64,000 nt of DNA from Virgibacillus natechei (lineage in GTDB: Bacteria; Bacillota; Bacilli; Bacillales; Amphibacillaceae). This document shows positions 19,731 to 30,836 of this stretch, one piece after another (the stretch's first letter is position 1; the number at the start of each line of letters is the position of its first letter). The DNA lies in NCBI RefSeq assembly GCF_026013645.1, contig NZ_CP110224.1, positions 2,170,001-2,234,000 on the forward strand, read 5' to 3'. The position numbers and the translations under genes were made by a program. The notes below the pieces were generated by a model that was not told the DNA's origin, made no database searches, and saw only the letters and a program-made list of their open reading frames with translations.

Positions 19731-21027
19731 AGGTTTGTCCAATATATGGCAATAAATAACGTAAATATACATAGATAGAAGAAATAATCATCGATAATAA
19801 AACAAATGGAACCCCGTATAACATAAAACGTATAAACGGTATCTTTTGATTCTCCCCCTCTGCCAATCCTGCAACCACGACATTAGAAGAAGCTCCAACT
19901 AGTGTTGCGTTTCCGCCTAAACATGCTCCTAATGCAAGCGACCACCAAATAGGATCTAAATTCACCATTCCATAACTTTCAAATTCTTGAACTACTGGAA
20001 TCATTGCTGCTACAAAAGGGATATTATCAACAATACCCGAAAAAATTCCTGAAACCCATAAAATTAACAAAGCTGTACTTGCATAGTCTCCATCTGTTGA
20101 GAGAATAATTCCTCTGGCGATTTCATCGATGACCCCTACCTCCCTTAATCCTCCTACCAATGTAAAAAGACCAATAAAGAAAAATAATGTCACCCATTCT
20201 ACCTTAGCAAAAATATGTTCAGTGAATAATTCTTTCTCTGTTAACAGCATTAGCAAAATTGCCCCGGATAAAGCAATTACCGTCATTTCCATATGTAGGA
20301 ATGAGTGTAATAGAAAACCGGTAATTGTCATTAATAAAACAGTAATGGATTTGTAAAGCATAGGTGATTTTATGAGATGTTCTTGTGCATCAATTTGCAG
20401 CAATTCATCGACATTTGTTTCCAAATTTCGTAATGAGTTACGGAAAAGAAAGTATATAACCACGAGCATCACCATGTACATAATTAACGCCAGTGGAGCT
20501 AAATGGATGATAAATGATAAAAACGTAAGATGTTCCACAGCTTGACCTATCATAATGTTCGGTGGATCCCCAATTAAAGTCGCTGCCCCCCCTATGTTCG
20601 AGCTAAAAATAATAGTAAGTAAAAAGGGGAACGATGGCAATTCCAACATCTTTGTTATTTTTAGCATAATTGGTACAAATATTAAAACAGTTGTAACATT
20701 ATCCAGTAATGCTGATCCGATTGCCGTTAAGATACTTGCTCCGATCAGTAATGGCAAAGGGGAACCTCGAACTTTTTGCGCAAAACGAATGGCAATAAAA
20801 CTAAATAGACCTGTTTTTTCAGTAATTGAAATAAGCACCATCATAGAAAATAATAACGCTATGGTATTCCAATCAATATAACTCATAAAAACATCATCTA
20901 TTGTATAAATACCCGTAAGTAATAAAAGTGTTCCACCTGAAAGTGCCACAACAGCTCTATTTATTCGATCCGTCATAATAAAGAAATAACTAACTAGAAA
21001 GATAATTGTCGCAAGAATGATATCCAT
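19729..21027 (-). CDS. ArsB/NhaD-type ion permease
   Basis: 432 residues, about 11 membrane helices, of the ion transporter superfamily that includes ArsB arsenite pumps, NhaD Na+/H+ antiporters and SLC13-like carriers. Recognisable parts are NVTTVLIFVPIM, GGAATLIGDPPNIMIG and the repeat GACLGGNATLVGASSNVVVAG, the two-fold NxxTLIG/GN motifs of the fold. The start at 21027 (MDIILATII) has GAAAGAAGG upstream; an earlier in-frame start at 21084 would add a hydrophobic tail without a ribosome site. Substrate cannot be told from sequence. No arsenic genes are nearby. Confidence 0.8.
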   Translation of the reverse strand: MDIILATIIFLVSYFFIMTDRINRAVVALSGGTLLLLTGIYTIDDVFMSYIDWNTIALLFSMMVLISITEKTGLFSFIAIRFAQKVRGSPLPLLIGASILTAIGSALLDNVTTVLIFVPIMLKITKMLELPSFPFLLTIIFSSNIGGAATLIGDPPNIMIGQAVEHLTFLSFIIHLAPLALIMYMVMLVVIYFLFRNSLRNLETNVDELLQIDAQEHLIKSPMLYKSITVLLMTITGFLLHSFLHMEMTVIALSGAILLMLLTEKELFTEHIFAKVEWVTLFFFIGLFTLVGGLREVGVIDEIARGIILSTDGDYASTALLILWVSGIFSGIVDNIPFVAAMIPVVQEFESYGMVNLDPIWWSLALGACLGGNATLVGASSNVVVAGLAEGENQKIPFIRFMLYGVPFVLLSMIISSIYVYLRYLLPYIGQT

Positions 21028-21157
21028 TACACACCTTCTTTCAACTAAAATAGCTTTTATAAATATATATGCAGTAAAAATCAAAATATTTTTCGTCTAT
21101 TTTATAAATGAATGAATAAAATAGTGTAAATGGACAAACATGAAGGGGGGATTTTTC

Positions 21158-21538
21158 ATGAAAACAAATCAGTTCACCGCCTTAATGTATGGGTGGATCG
21201 TTGTATTTGGCTTAATTCTTATTGCAAGTCTAATTCTGGCAGCATTGCTTAGCTTCACAACTTTTGATGAGCCTACAATAACCTGGGTTACACTAATTAT
21301 CGGAATCATTTCATTGCTTCTCGGTGGTATTACAGCAGGAGTTAAAGGAAAATCAAAAGGTTGGGTAATTGGGGCCACAGTCGGCTTAGGGTTTTCATTT
21401 TTTATCTTTTTAGTGCAATATCTAGGCTACCAGCAACTATTTTCCTTGGAGCAATCCATACATCATATTGGCTATATTGCGGCTGCACTTTTCGGTGGTG
21501 TAATTGGAGTCAATGTCGTAGATACTGCGGATGAATAA
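21158..21538 (+). CDS. TIGR04086-type membrane protein (YrzE-like)
   Basis: 126 residues with four predicted membrane helices (about 10-33, 43-62, 72-92, 99-118) and glycine-rich helix contacts (GGITAGVKGKSKGW), matching the small YrzE/TIGR04086 family found next to yajC in Bacilli. The ATG at 21158 has an AAGGGGGG ribosome site; the upstream in-frame ATG at 21140 precedes that site. Function unknown. Downstream is a 100-base stretch with a small hairpin (GAAAAT..ATTTTC) and then an R1 repeat. Confidence 0.78.
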   Translation: MKTNQFTALMYGWIVVFGLILIASLILAALLSFTTFDEPTITWVTLIIGIISLLLGGITAGVKGKSKGWVIGATVGLGFSFFIFLVQYLGYQQLFSLEQSIHHIGYIAAALFGGVIGVNVVDTADE

Positions 21539-21637
21539 TTTTTCGGTGTGGGTTTTACTTCCATGAAAATAAATCATTTTCATCATTATTGGTGAAGTTT
21601 CCATTCATGATTGGCTACCCGTTAAACTACGATACTG

Positions 21638-21973
21638 AACAAAAGCGCAAGCGCCCGTTTAGCAACGTACAAACTGGACCACTTCGCAATGAGATAAAGG
21701 AAACATGCCCCTTCATAGGGGTATGCCGACGTTGGGAGCAAAGCCCGGTTTTAGTTGGCCTTCCTTAAGCCAAGTGAGTCGATGTTGACTTTCACCACAA
21801 GGGTATAAGTGCGACTTTACTTCTGCCTACGCCTCCGGCTTGGCAATCAGTAAGTCTTCTTTATCGTAGTGGAGGAGTGTGAAGTTTGATAGTTGCTGGG
21901 CGCTGGAGCTGGACGTGGCTATTCCAGTGTATAAGTTATCCACAGCTTTTAAATTCTATAGTTTACTATGCAA
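21638..21973 (+). repeat. R1 fold-back element, copy 1 (with R4 module)
   Basis: 336 bp starting AACAAAAGCGCAAGCGCCC and ending CTATAGTTTACTATGCAA. AGCGCCC (21650-21656) plus AGCAAC (21661-21666) pair with GTTGCTGGGCGCT (21892-21904), leaving a GTTT bulge; inner pairings CAAACT:AGTTTG, CACTTC:GGAGTG and GATAAAG:CTTTATC extend the fold. An R4 module sits at 21725-21759. It lies between convergent yrzE-like and yajC, and its far end abuts the T-tract of the yajC terminator. It has no credible ORF. Confidence 0.82.
21725..21759 (+). repeat. R4 two-stem module, copy 1
   Basis: Outer stem GCCGAC:GTTGGC (one G.U), inner GGG-agcaaag-CCC, followed by single-stranded GGTTTTA. Confidence 0.65.
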
Positions 21974-22016
21974 TAAAAAAGAAGTTAATACAAAATGTAT
22001 TAACTTCTTTTTTATT
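21972..22016. terminator. Bidirectional terminator downstream of yajC
   Basis: 21-bp stem (21972-21992 with 21996-22016) containing GAAGTTAATAC and flanking A6/T6 runs, directly at the yajC stop. Confidence 0.92.
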
Positions 22017-22273
22017 TATTGCTTAACTTCTCGAATTGCTGAACGGTCATATGTAAGCTTGATACCGTCATTGGATGCGATAACTACTGTATCTTCATCA
22101 ATCGCATGAATTACACCATGAAAGCCACCAATCGTTATAACAGAATTACCTTTTTGTAGATCTGATTGCATTTGTCTTACTTGCTTCTGTTTCTTTTGTT
22201 GCGGACGAATTAACAAGAAGTAAAATATAACGAACATTAAAATTATCGGTGATAATGATAATAACATTTCCAT
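22016..22273 (-). CDS. yajC: Preprotein translocase subunit YajC
   Basis: 85-residue single-pass membrane protein of the SecDF-YajC complex. One N-terminal helix (LSPIILMFVIFYFLLIRP) is followed by QQKKQKQVRQMQSDLQKGNSVITIGGFHGVI, the family signature. It follows tgt on the same strand, as in B. subtilis (queA-tgt-yajC). Confidence 0.95.
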   Translation of the reverse strand: MEMLLSLSPIILMFVIFYFLLIRPQQKKQKQVRQMQSDLQKGNSVITIGGFHGVIHAIDEDTVVIASNDGIKLTYDRSAIREVKQ

Positions 22274-22308
22274 TTCGTTTTTCCCCCCCTTTCACTTTTT
22301 CTTTCCCT

Positions 22309-24493
<2,185 letters not shown>

Positions 24494-24537
24494 GGTGAAT
24501 CTCCTTATTTAAAGTAAACCTGCATCTAGTGGGTTCT

Positions 24538-24735
24538 CTAACGAAACCTTCCAATTATAAAAAAGATCAGTGTCAATACAATGCTTACAACGATCGATGT
24601 CATGATCGGAAAATGAAAGGAAAAATTTCCTCTTCTAAAGCTAATATCCCCTGGCAGCCTACCAATGAATGTCCAAATAATACCGATGATCAGAAAAACA
24701 ATACCTAGAATGATAAAAAGTTTTCCAATAGACAT
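24538..24735 (-). CDS. DUF2905-type small membrane protein
   Basis: 65 residues with two membrane helices (about 5-24 and 45-63) joined by the conserved loop IGRLPGDISFRRGNFSFHFP, which marks the DUF2905 family. It starts in a TAATG overlap with the ruvB stop, so it is translated from the ruvAB message. Function unknown; the position beside ruvB is common in Firmicutes. Confidence 0.88.
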   Translation of the reverse strand: MSIGKLFIILGIVFLIIGIIWTFIGRLPGDISFRRGNFSFHFPIMTSIVVSIVLTLIFFIIGRFR

Positions 24736-25739
24736 TATGTATCATCCACTTTCATTCCAAAGTGCTCATATGCTTTTGAAGTTACCACTCTTCCCCTTGG
24801 TGTACGCTGAATAAATCCGATTTGTAATAAATATGGTTCGTATACATCTTCAATCGTTTGAGATTCCTCACCAATCGTTGCGGCAATTGTATCTAAACCA
24901 ACTGGACGGCCTTGAAAGCTTTCCATGATCCCTTTTAGAAGCTTATGATCCATATGGTCAAGTCCTACATCATCAACTTGAAGCATCTCCAATGCAAGGT
25001 TAGTTGTTTTTAAGCTAATTTCAGTTTCCCCTTTAACTTGCGATATATCACGAATTCGCTTTAGTAATCGATTTGCGATACGCGGTGTCCCTCGCGACCT
25101 TCGAGCTACTTCGGCTGCGGCAATATCTGTAATTGTTGTTTGAAAAATAGATGCTGTTCTTTCTACAATCAGTTGTAAATCTTCAGGTTCGTAAAATTCC
25201 AACCTACTTAAGACTCCGAAACGGTCCCGAAGTGGTGCTGACAAAAGACCTGCCCTTGTGGTAGCACCTACTAATGTAAATGGTGGTAGATCAATTCGAA
25301 CCGACCTAGCACTTGGCCCCGTTCCAATTACAATATCAAGAAAGAAATCCTCCATTGCAGGATATAGAACTTCCTCTACCGCTCTAGGGAGTCGATGAAT
25401 CTCATCGATAAATAACACATCACCAGGTTCTAGTGAGGAAAGAATCGCAGCCAAATCACCAGCACGTTCAATAGCAGGCCCAGAGGTCGTACGAAAATGA
25501 ACACCCATCTCATTTGCAATTATCGCTGCTAATGTGGTTTTGCCAAGCCCAGGTGGCCCATACAATAATACATGATCAAGCGGCTCTTCACGCATTTTAG
25601 CGGCTTGAATAAATATACTTAAATTTTCTTTTATTTTATGTTGACCAATATATTGATTCAGTGTTGTGGGCCGGAGGCTATACTCAATCGATGATTCTTC
25701 GTCCTGTAATTCTCCTGCAACCATGCGCTCCTCCATCAT
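24735..25739 (-). CDS. ruvB: Holliday junction branch migration ATPase RuvB
   Basis: 334-residue AAA+ motor. [11 protein letters not shown] opens the ATPase, with Walker [13 protein letters not shown], Walker [13 protein letters not shown], sensor [16 protein letters not shown], and a C-terminal winged helix ending [17 protein letters not shown]. It drives branch migration together with RuvA 12 bases upstream. A second ATG directly follows the first, so the exact start is uncertain by one codon. Confidence 0.98.
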   Translation of the reverse strand: MMEERMVAGELQDEESSIEYSLRPTTLNQYIGQHKIKENLSIFIQAAKMREEPLDHVLLYGPPGLGKTTLAAIIANEMGVHFRTTSGPAIERAGDLAAILSSLEPGDVLFIDEIHRLPRAVEEVLYPAMEDFFLDIVIGTGPSARSVRIDLPPFTLVGATTRAGLLSAPLRDRFGVLSRLEFYEPEDLQLIVERTASIFQTTITDIAAAEVARRSRGTPRIANRLLKRIRDISQVKGETEISLKTTNLALEMLQVDDVGLDHMDHKLLKGIMESFQGRPVGLDTIAATIGEESQTIEDVYEPYLLQIGFIQRTPRGRVVTSKAYEHFGMKVDDT

Positions 25740-25751
25740 TATCCCCCCTTA

Positions 25752-26357
25752 TTAACTTTTCATTAATAATGCTAGTGCCTTACGAATAATTTCATCTGTA
25801 TTTGTACTATTTTCTTTTTGCAATTCAGGAATAACAGCTTTAATTTCTCGCTCTGTATAACCTAGCGCCTTCAATGCTTCCTGCGCTTCCATTAATTGCT
25901 CTGTTCCATTTGTTTCCCTGCCTTCATGCGTGTCTGTTTGATTCGATATAGTTAGCATGGCGGTCAATTTACCTTTCAAATCCAAAATAATCTGTCTTGC
26001 TGTTTTTTTGCCAACGCCTGGAAAGCTTGTTAGAAACTTGTCGTCTTCTCGTTCAATAGCAGAAACAAATTCATCTACATCAACAGAAGCTAATATCGCT
26101 AAGGCGCCTTTAGGGCCAATTCCAGATACCAATATTAGTTTTGTGAAGAGATACTTTTCATCTTCATTTTTAAAGCCATACAACACTTGTATATCTTCTC
26201 TTACATAGTGATAGGTATTAATCTGTACTTCCTTATTTAATGAGGACTGGAACACGAAAGGATTTGCGCAAACTATCTCATAACCAACACCATGAACCTC
26301 TACCACAACTGAATCCTCTTGTATATATGTAAGATTTCCCCTTATATATGCTATCAT
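25752..26357 (-). CDS. ruvA: Holliday junction DNA-binding protein RuvA
   Basis: 201 residues. N-terminal OB fold (MIAYIRGNLTYIQEDSVVVE), tandem HhH motifs (LILVSGIGPKGALAIL and LTSFPGVGKKTARQII) and the C-terminal UBA-like domain III that touches RuvB (EALKALGYTEREIKAV). It is the first gene of the ruvAB-DUF2905-queA-tgt-yajC run. Confidence 0.98.
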   Translation of the reverse strand: MIAYIRGNLTYIQEDSVVVEVHGVGYEIVCANPFVFQSSLNKEVQINTYHYVREDIQVLYGFKNEDEKYLFTKLILVSGIGPKGALAILASVDVDEFVSAIEREDDKFLTSFPGVGKKTARQIILDLKGKLTAMLTISNQTDTHEGRETNGTEQLMEAQEALKALGYTEREIKAVIPELQKENSTNTDEIIRKALALLMKS

Positions 26358-26411
26358 ACAACCTTCTCCTTTACATTCCTACCCTATTTTACCACACCTA
26401 TAGAGCATTTA

Positions 26412-26448
26412 AAAAACTTCTATTTCCTAATACGAAATAGAAGTTTTT
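26412..26448 (-). terminator. Terminator of yebC
   Basis: AAAAACTTCTATTTC (26412-26426) pairs with GAAATAGAAGTTTTT (26434-26448), giving a T-tract on the minus strand just after the yebC stop. Confidence 0.9.
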
Positions 26449-26450
26449 AA

Positions 26451-27182
26451 TTAACTCGATTCCTCTAAGTTGTGATAAATATCCTGGACGTCTTCACTTT
26501 CCTCTAATGCTTCAATTAAATTCAACATCTTTTCTTCGTCGTCTTCAGCTAAACGATTATAGGTTTGAGGAATAAAGGTGACTTCGCTGTCCTCAATTGT
26601 GTATCCGCCTTTGGTTAGATGGTCCACAACTTCTTGAAAAGCTTCTGGAGTTGTGTAAATCTCATATGCACCATCTTGCGTAACAATATCTTCAGCTCCT
26701 GCCTCAATTGCTTCCAACGTCATTTCATCCTCGTCAATTGCATCGCCTTCATTCACAATAACGATGTATCCTTTTCGATCAAACATAAATAATACACTGC
26801 CATTTTCACCTAAATTACCATCATTCTTCTTAAATGCACTTCTGACTTCTGATGCAGTACGGTTTTTATTATCGGTTAGTGCATTCACAACAACAGCAAC
26901 TCCCCCTGGTCCATAACCTTCATAGGTGATCTCTTCATAACCTGCTCCATTCAAGTTACCTGTTGCTTTATTAATATTTCGTTCAATGTTTTCATTTGGC
27001 ATGTTGTCCGCCTTAGCCTTATCAATTGCAGTTCTCAATGTAGGGTTCATACCTGGATCTCCACCATCCTGTTTCGCTGCAATATAGATTTCTTTCGCAT
27101 GACGCATGAATGTTTTACCTCGTTTAGCATCCTGTGCGTTTTTTCTTCTCTGTATATTTTTCCACTTAGAATGACCAGCCAT
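26451..27182 (-). CDS. yebC: YebC/PmpR-family protein (YrbC-like)
   Basis: 243 residues with the family opening [22 protein letters not shown], then [16 protein letters not shown] and [13 protein letters not shown]. YebC proteins were first described as transcription regulators; more recent work on relatives points to easing ribosome stalling at proline runs. Its place upstream of the coxA-like gene mirrors yrbC in B. subtilis. Confidence 0.95.
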   Translation of the reverse strand: MAGHSKWKNIQRRKNAQDAKRGKTFMRHAKEIYIAAKQDGGDPGMNPTLRTAIDKAKADNMPNENIERNINKATGNLNGAGYEEITYEGYGPGGVAVVVNALTDNKNRTASEVRSAFKKNDGNLGENGSVLFMFDRKGYIVIVNEGDAIDEDEMTLEAIEAGAEDIVTQDGAYEIYTTPEAFQEVVDHLTKGGYTIEDSEVTFIPQTYNRLAEDDEEKMLNLIEALEESEDVQDIYHNLEESS

Positions 27183-27246
27183 CGGACATTCTCCTCTCTA
27201 GGATTTTCTTCCTTACTATATCAAATATATGCATATAGACAAAAGA

Positions 27247-27270
27247 AAAACCTTTGCATGCAAAGGTTTT
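27247..27270 (-). terminator. Terminator of the coxA-like gene
   Basis: A 24-bp palindrome (AAAACCTTTGCA and its complement) overlaps the stop codon of the lipoprotein gene and ends in TTTT with further T's on the minus strand. Confidence 0.75.
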
Positions 27271-27829
27271 AATCATTCCTATGAAAAAAATCAGCAATAT
27301 AATCTTCTACATCATAATAATTCTCTTCGCTTCCAGACCTAGCATTTAAATTTTTCCTTTGCTCCCAGTAGACTTGATCTGTATATAGAACAATTTCTTT
27401 ATCGGGCATCATTTCACTAATATCAGTTTCAAGTGATTCCGTTATATTGTGTTTAACATATTTTTCTTTTAATTTAACTGCTACAACTACGCGGTCGTCT
27501 AATGTAGTAACTTGGGCTTGAACAACATCGTTTCGATTTTTCAATTCAGTAGCGAGCCTTTCTGTTTCTTCATTTGTATATGGATCAGAGTAACCTCCGC
27601 TATAATCCGAAGCATTAACCCCTTCTTGATTACTCTGTCGATAACCACCTTGTTCGCCAATTGTTTGGCCGCGTTTGTCTAACCTGTTTGCTTGTTCCCC
27701 TTCAGTCTCGTAATGCATTGGAGAAGTATTTAAATTTTCCTCTGTATCTTGCGTGTTCTCATCCGTATTGCCACATGCCACCATAAAAATAGTCAATAAC
27801 AGTAAAGGTATTAAGATCTTCTGATACAT
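27269..27829 (-). CDS. YhcN/YlaJ-family sporulation lipoprotein (CoxA-like)
   Basis: 186 residues. A lipoprotein signal ends in MVACGNTDE, so the cysteine at 19 is probably lipidated. After an acidic, Gln/Asn-rich linker comes the YhcN/YlaJ domain (TERLATELKNRNDVVQAQVTTLDDRVVVAVKL). By position between yebC and safA it corresponds to coxA (yrbB), a spore cortex protein of B. subtilis. Its ribosome site GGGAGG lies inside the right arm of a terminator-like hairpin. Confidence 0.8.
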   Translation of the reverse strand: MYQKILIPLLLLTIFMVACGNTDENTQDTEENLNTSPMHYETEGEQANRLDKRGQTIGEQGGYRQSNQEGVNASDYSGGYSDPYTNEETERLATELKNRNDVVQAQVTTLDDRVVVAVKLKEKYVKHNITESLETDISEMMPDKEIVLYTDQVYWEQRKNLNARSGSEENYYDVEDYIADFFHRND

Positions 27830-27874
27830 AAAAAAACCTCCCTTATAACTAGTTTGTTTAAGAGAGGTTTTTTT
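27829..27874 (-). terminator. Terminator-like hairpin covering the coxA-like ribosome site
   Basis: On the minus strand AAAAAAACCTCTCTTA pairs with TAAGGGAGGTTTTTTT, then ATG follows at once. The right arm holds GGGAGG, the Shine-Dalgarno of the next gene, so read-through RNA from nadE would hide it. Confidence 0.8.
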
Positions 27875-27894
27875 ACACAGTTAATTTAAGGTAA

Positions 27895-28638
27895 TCATTT
27901 ACTTCTGTTAAATTGAGGTAGTGGATCTCGTTTATGTGCTGAGCTCTTGTGCAAATTCTCGATAATTTTTTTATCTTCCTCAGGGATCTTTTCACCTTTC
28001 AAATATGCATCAATTTTGGCATACGTTGTACCTATCTCATCTTCGTCCGTTTGCCCTTCCCATAAATCTGCACTAGCTACTTTGTTAACCAGTTTATCTG
28101 GAACGCCTAAATATGCTGCCATGTCTCGTACTTCTTGTTTCGTGTACTCAACGAGTGGCAAAATATCAGCTCCTCCGTCACCGTATTTGGTGAAATAGCC
28201 TATATACCATTCAGCAGCATTGTCTGTTCCAACAACTAAATAATTATAATTTGCTGCTAAAGCGTATAACGTACTCATACGTAATCTGGCTCTAAGATTA
28301 GCCCCTGCTAACTGATCACTATCAACATTAAATTGATCTTTTTCATTTAACTTAGATGTAATTTGTGAATACATATCATCATGAGTTTGGGTTAGGTCGA
28401 CGGTAATGGAGTCAATTCCAACGTTTTTTATAACGTTTTTGGCATCATCGATATCAGATGATTTCGTTTGAATCGGCAACATTACTCCTAATGAATCATC
28501 AGGAAACGCCCGTTTCATGAGATGCGCAGCAACTGCGGAGTCAATTCCACCACTTACACCTACTACTAAACCGTTTACACCTGCATTCTTTACTGTCTGC
28601 TGCAACCACTGTACAATCTGATCTACTTCTTTTTCCAT
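27895..28638 (-). CDS. nadE: NH3-dependent NAD+ synthetase
   Basis: 247 residues; amidates nicotinate adenine dinucleotide with ammonia. VVGVSGGIDSAVAAHL is the PP-loop; GTDNAAEWYIGYFTKYGDGGADILPL and TKQEVRDMAAYLGVP are conserved substrate-binding parts. There is no glutaminase domain. It is shorter than the 272-residue B. subtilis NadE and looks like a different clade. The start at 28638 has AAAGGAG upstream; the in-frame ATG at 28662 lies before that site. Its location beside safA is not the B. subtilis one. Confidence 0.93.
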   Translation of the reverse strand: MEKEVDQIVQWLQQTVKNAGVNGLVVGVSGGIDSAVAAHLMKRAFPDDSLGVMLPIQTKSSDIDDAKNVIKNVGIDSITVDLTQTHDDMYSQITSKLNEKDQFNVDSDQLAGANLRARLRMSTLYALAANYNYLVVGTDNAAEWYIGYFTKYGDGGADILPLVEYTKQEVRDMAAYLGVPDKLVNKVASADLWEGQTDEDEIGTTYAKIDAYLKGEKIPEEDKKIIENLHKSSAHKRDPLPQFNRSK

Positions 28639-28672
28639 TACTATCGCTCCTTTAACAATCATGAATCTTCTT

Positions 28673-29638
28673 TTAGTTTAGCATTAGTTTAGCGTTTTTC
28701 ACAAAATCCTGTCGTTTCACCCATGTTTTTTCCATTTGAGATAAATAATGAGAGGGTGAAGATACAGGTTTCTTGTACAGGAAGTGTAACCATTCTCTTA
28801 GTATATCACTCGGAATAAAGACCGCATACAACCATGGTTTAATTTCGCTATCTTGGACCATCTTAAAGGATAGAAGTTTTTCTGGATCCCACCTTAAATA
28901 GGGAAGAAATCGTTGGCCTAGTTGGATATAATCATACAAAGGGGTGGTGCATTGTAATAAATCAAAATCAATTAGATACGTTCTTTTGTCTGTTTTATTT
29001 CTTAGAAAGTTATGAGACGCTACATCTCCATGTATCCACCTCCCTTGATTTTTAGCTTTTCTTTCATATTCTTCCCACGGAAATTGAGTTACAAACCGCA
29101 AATGAGTGACTGTTGTTTGTACTATATCCTTATATAGATTTTCAAAACCATTTTCTTTGAAAATGGAGGATGTCTTCTTAAATAATAATAGTCGCTGATA
29201 CCATCGAATGAACAACAACTCTTTTGTTAAGGGTTTTTCTAAATGAATCCCTTGTGCTCTATAATGGAATTCCTGCAGACTCGTTACCACTTGTTTTCGA
29301 TCCTCTGTACTATTATAGTCTAATTTCTTCCCTTGAATAAATGGAGAAATTGTCCAATAATAATTATTCATACTTATTATTTTTCTGCCATTTGGATAGC
29401 CTTGAAAAGGAATAACGTTGGACTTTCCAATTCCGGTAAAGAAATCCCATTGCTGTTCAACACTGTCTTTTTTATTATGTCTTTTCAATAAAAATTCCTC
29501 ACCGTCAGTCGTTTGAATATAGAAAACGGTAAAATTTATACAAAAAAGATCGTGAATAGACAATCCTCCCTCTTTAAACAAAAAAGAAGAGAGACGATCT
29601 TTAACTTCGTCTCTTTGTGTAAGATTGGGATTATTCAT
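28673..29638 (-). CDS. Aminoglycoside-phosphotransferase-fold protein, CotS/YsxE-like
   Basis: 321 residues of the kinase-like APH superfamily. A candidate ATP lysine lies at residue 52 (EEFLLKRHN), the catalytic loop is GRWIHGDVASHN (203-210, with Asp and Asn intact), and the metal-binding Asp is in LIDFDLL (224). The ORF begins inside the last codons of safA (8-base overlap), so it is very likely made in the mother cell with SafA. Related proteins CotS, CotI and YsxE are spore coat components. Substrate unknown; the intact loop suggests an active enzyme. Confidence 0.78.
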   Translation of the reverse strand: MNNPNLTQRDEVKDRLSSFLFKEGGLSIHDLFCINFTVFYIQTTDGEEFLLKRHNKKDSVEQQWDFFTGIGKSNVIPFQGYPNGRKIISMNNYYWTISPFIQGKKLDYNSTEDRKQVVTSLQEFHYRAQGIHLEKPLTKELLFIRWYQRLLLFKKTSSIFKENGFENLYKDIVQTTVTHLRFVTQFPWEEYERKAKNQGRWIHGDVASHNFLRNKTDKRTYLIDFDLLQCTTPLYDYIQLGQRFLPYLRWDPEKLLSFKMVQDSEIKPWLYAVFIPSDILREWLHFLYKKPVSSPSHYLSQMEKTWVKRQDFVKNAKLMLN

Positions 29639-30659
29639 TTAAATCAGGATCCTCATCTTCTCTGTAATGAGGTGTTGAAAATTCCGGATAAGCTGGTGGC
29701 GTTGGATATGGATGATTATCCATTGTACCGTGGTTGCCAAAATGTGGTGGATACATGTTATTTGGTGGCACTTGTTGTTGTGGCATGGATTGCGGCATTT
29801 TTTCTGGCATTTTCGGCGGCATTTGTTGTGGCATGGATTGTTGCGAATTAAAATCCGGTTGGTAATGCTGAAATTCATCTCCAAATGGCATCATTTGGTG
29901 GTGCTGGGATGGGACGCGTTTATTGCAACCACAATCCTCCTTTTGCATGGGAGGACCTGCCATTTGGAAAGATGGGTCTGGATGTACCATTGGATGCTGC
30001 GGCGGACCGTAAGCTTCTGGCAACGCCCCCATGGCAGGAAACGGAATGGGTGGGTAATAAGGATGCACAACATGACAACACATTGGAAGCATATGCATTG
30101 GTTGAGGTTGTGGCTCTGGTAACATTTGTGGTTTAATATGTTCTTTTTCTTTTATAGGTAATTCTTCTTGTGGCTTCGTATATTGTGGCATTTTTGGAAA
30201 ATTGACGGTTGTATGGTGGTGGAACTTCTGCTGCATTACAGGCATTTGTTGTTTATCCTTTTCGATTAGCATTGGTTTTTCTTTTGGAATTGGCATCGGT
30301 TTTTCTTGTTCGATTGGCATTTGCTTTTCTTTTGAAATCGGCATCGGTTTTTCCTTTGAAATTGGCATTTGTGGTAATGGCTGGACTGGAATTTCCGGTT
30401 TTAATGCTTTTGGCTTTGCTTTATCGTCTTCTGTAATAACCGGCATTTTTTTTGGAGTAGTGTCTTTGTACGGATGCTGCGTGTCTGGTTTCTGTTTCAC
30501 TGTTTTTGATGAACCGGGGATCTTCACCTTCATACCTGGCATGATCATGTCTGGACTGGAGAATTGCGAATTAAGTTGTTTAACCTCCTCGAAATCCACT
30601 CCGTAATCTTTAGATATTTCCCACAATGTATCGCCTTTTTGAACAATGTGTATTTTCAA
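29631..30659 (-). CDS. safA: Spore coat/inner-coat morphogenetic protein SafA
   Basis: 342 residues. One LysM domain at the N-terminus (VQKGDTLWEISKDYGVDFEE, about 1-48) anchors the protein at the spore cortex. It is followed by a low-complexity region with the motif PMPISKEK repeated in variants (about residues 96-140), and a Pro/Met/Gln/His-rich C-terminal half with QQSMPQQMPPKMPEKMPQSM. This is the SafA layout; in B. subtilis it organises the inner coat and binds SpoVID. Neighbours are the kinase-like gene overlapping its end and pheA upstream. Confidence 0.88.
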   Translation of the reverse strand: MKIHIVQKGDTLWEISKDYGVDFEEVKQLNSQFSSPDMIMPGMKVKIPGSSKTVKQKPDTQHPYKDTTPKKMPVITEDDKAKPKALKPEIPVQPLPQMPISKEKPMPISKEKQMPIEQEKPMPIPKEKPMLIEKDKQQMPVMQQKFHHHTTVNFPKMPQYTKPQEELPIKEKEHIKPQMLPEPQPQPMHMLPMCCHVVHPYYPPIPFPAMGALPEAYGPPQHPMVHPDPSFQMAGPPMQKEDCGCNKRVPSQHHQMMPFGDEFQHYQPDFNSQQSMPQQMPPKMPEKMPQSMPQQQVPPNNMYPPHFGNHGTMDNHPYPTPPAYPEFSTPHYREDEDPDLNE

Positions 30660-30752
30660 AACAAATCAAACTCCTCTCATTTCTGTAACTGGGCTAATTA
30701 CTCTATATCAACATATGCAAGAAATTGAGAAAAGTTGAGACTTAATTTTAAA

Positions 30753-30784
30753 AACCGTTAATCTCAAAAAAGAAACTAACGGTT
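30753..30784 (-). terminator. Terminator downstream of pheA
   Basis: AACCGTTA (30753-30760) pairs with TAACGGTT (30777-30784), followed on the minus strand by TTTAAAATT. Confidence 0.65.
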
Positions 30785-30836
30785 AAAACGATACACAGAC
30801 CAATGTTTGAATGGTTAGTAGTACAGTATTCTATGC

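Noticed and set aside
21638..21973. Group II (class C) intron, because R1 follows terminators
   Set aside because: No reverse transcriptase, no GUGYG start and no domain V hairpin could be seen, and all copies are far too short.
24494..24537. preQ1 riboswitch before queA
   Set aside because: The gap is only 44 bases and shows no aptamer-like pseudoknot or A-rich tail.
29712..30122. 136-residue ORF on the plus strand, rich in Trp and His
   Set aside because: It is the antisense of the low-complexity SafA tail; its odd composition comes from Met/Pro/Gln codons read backwards, and it has no ribosome site.
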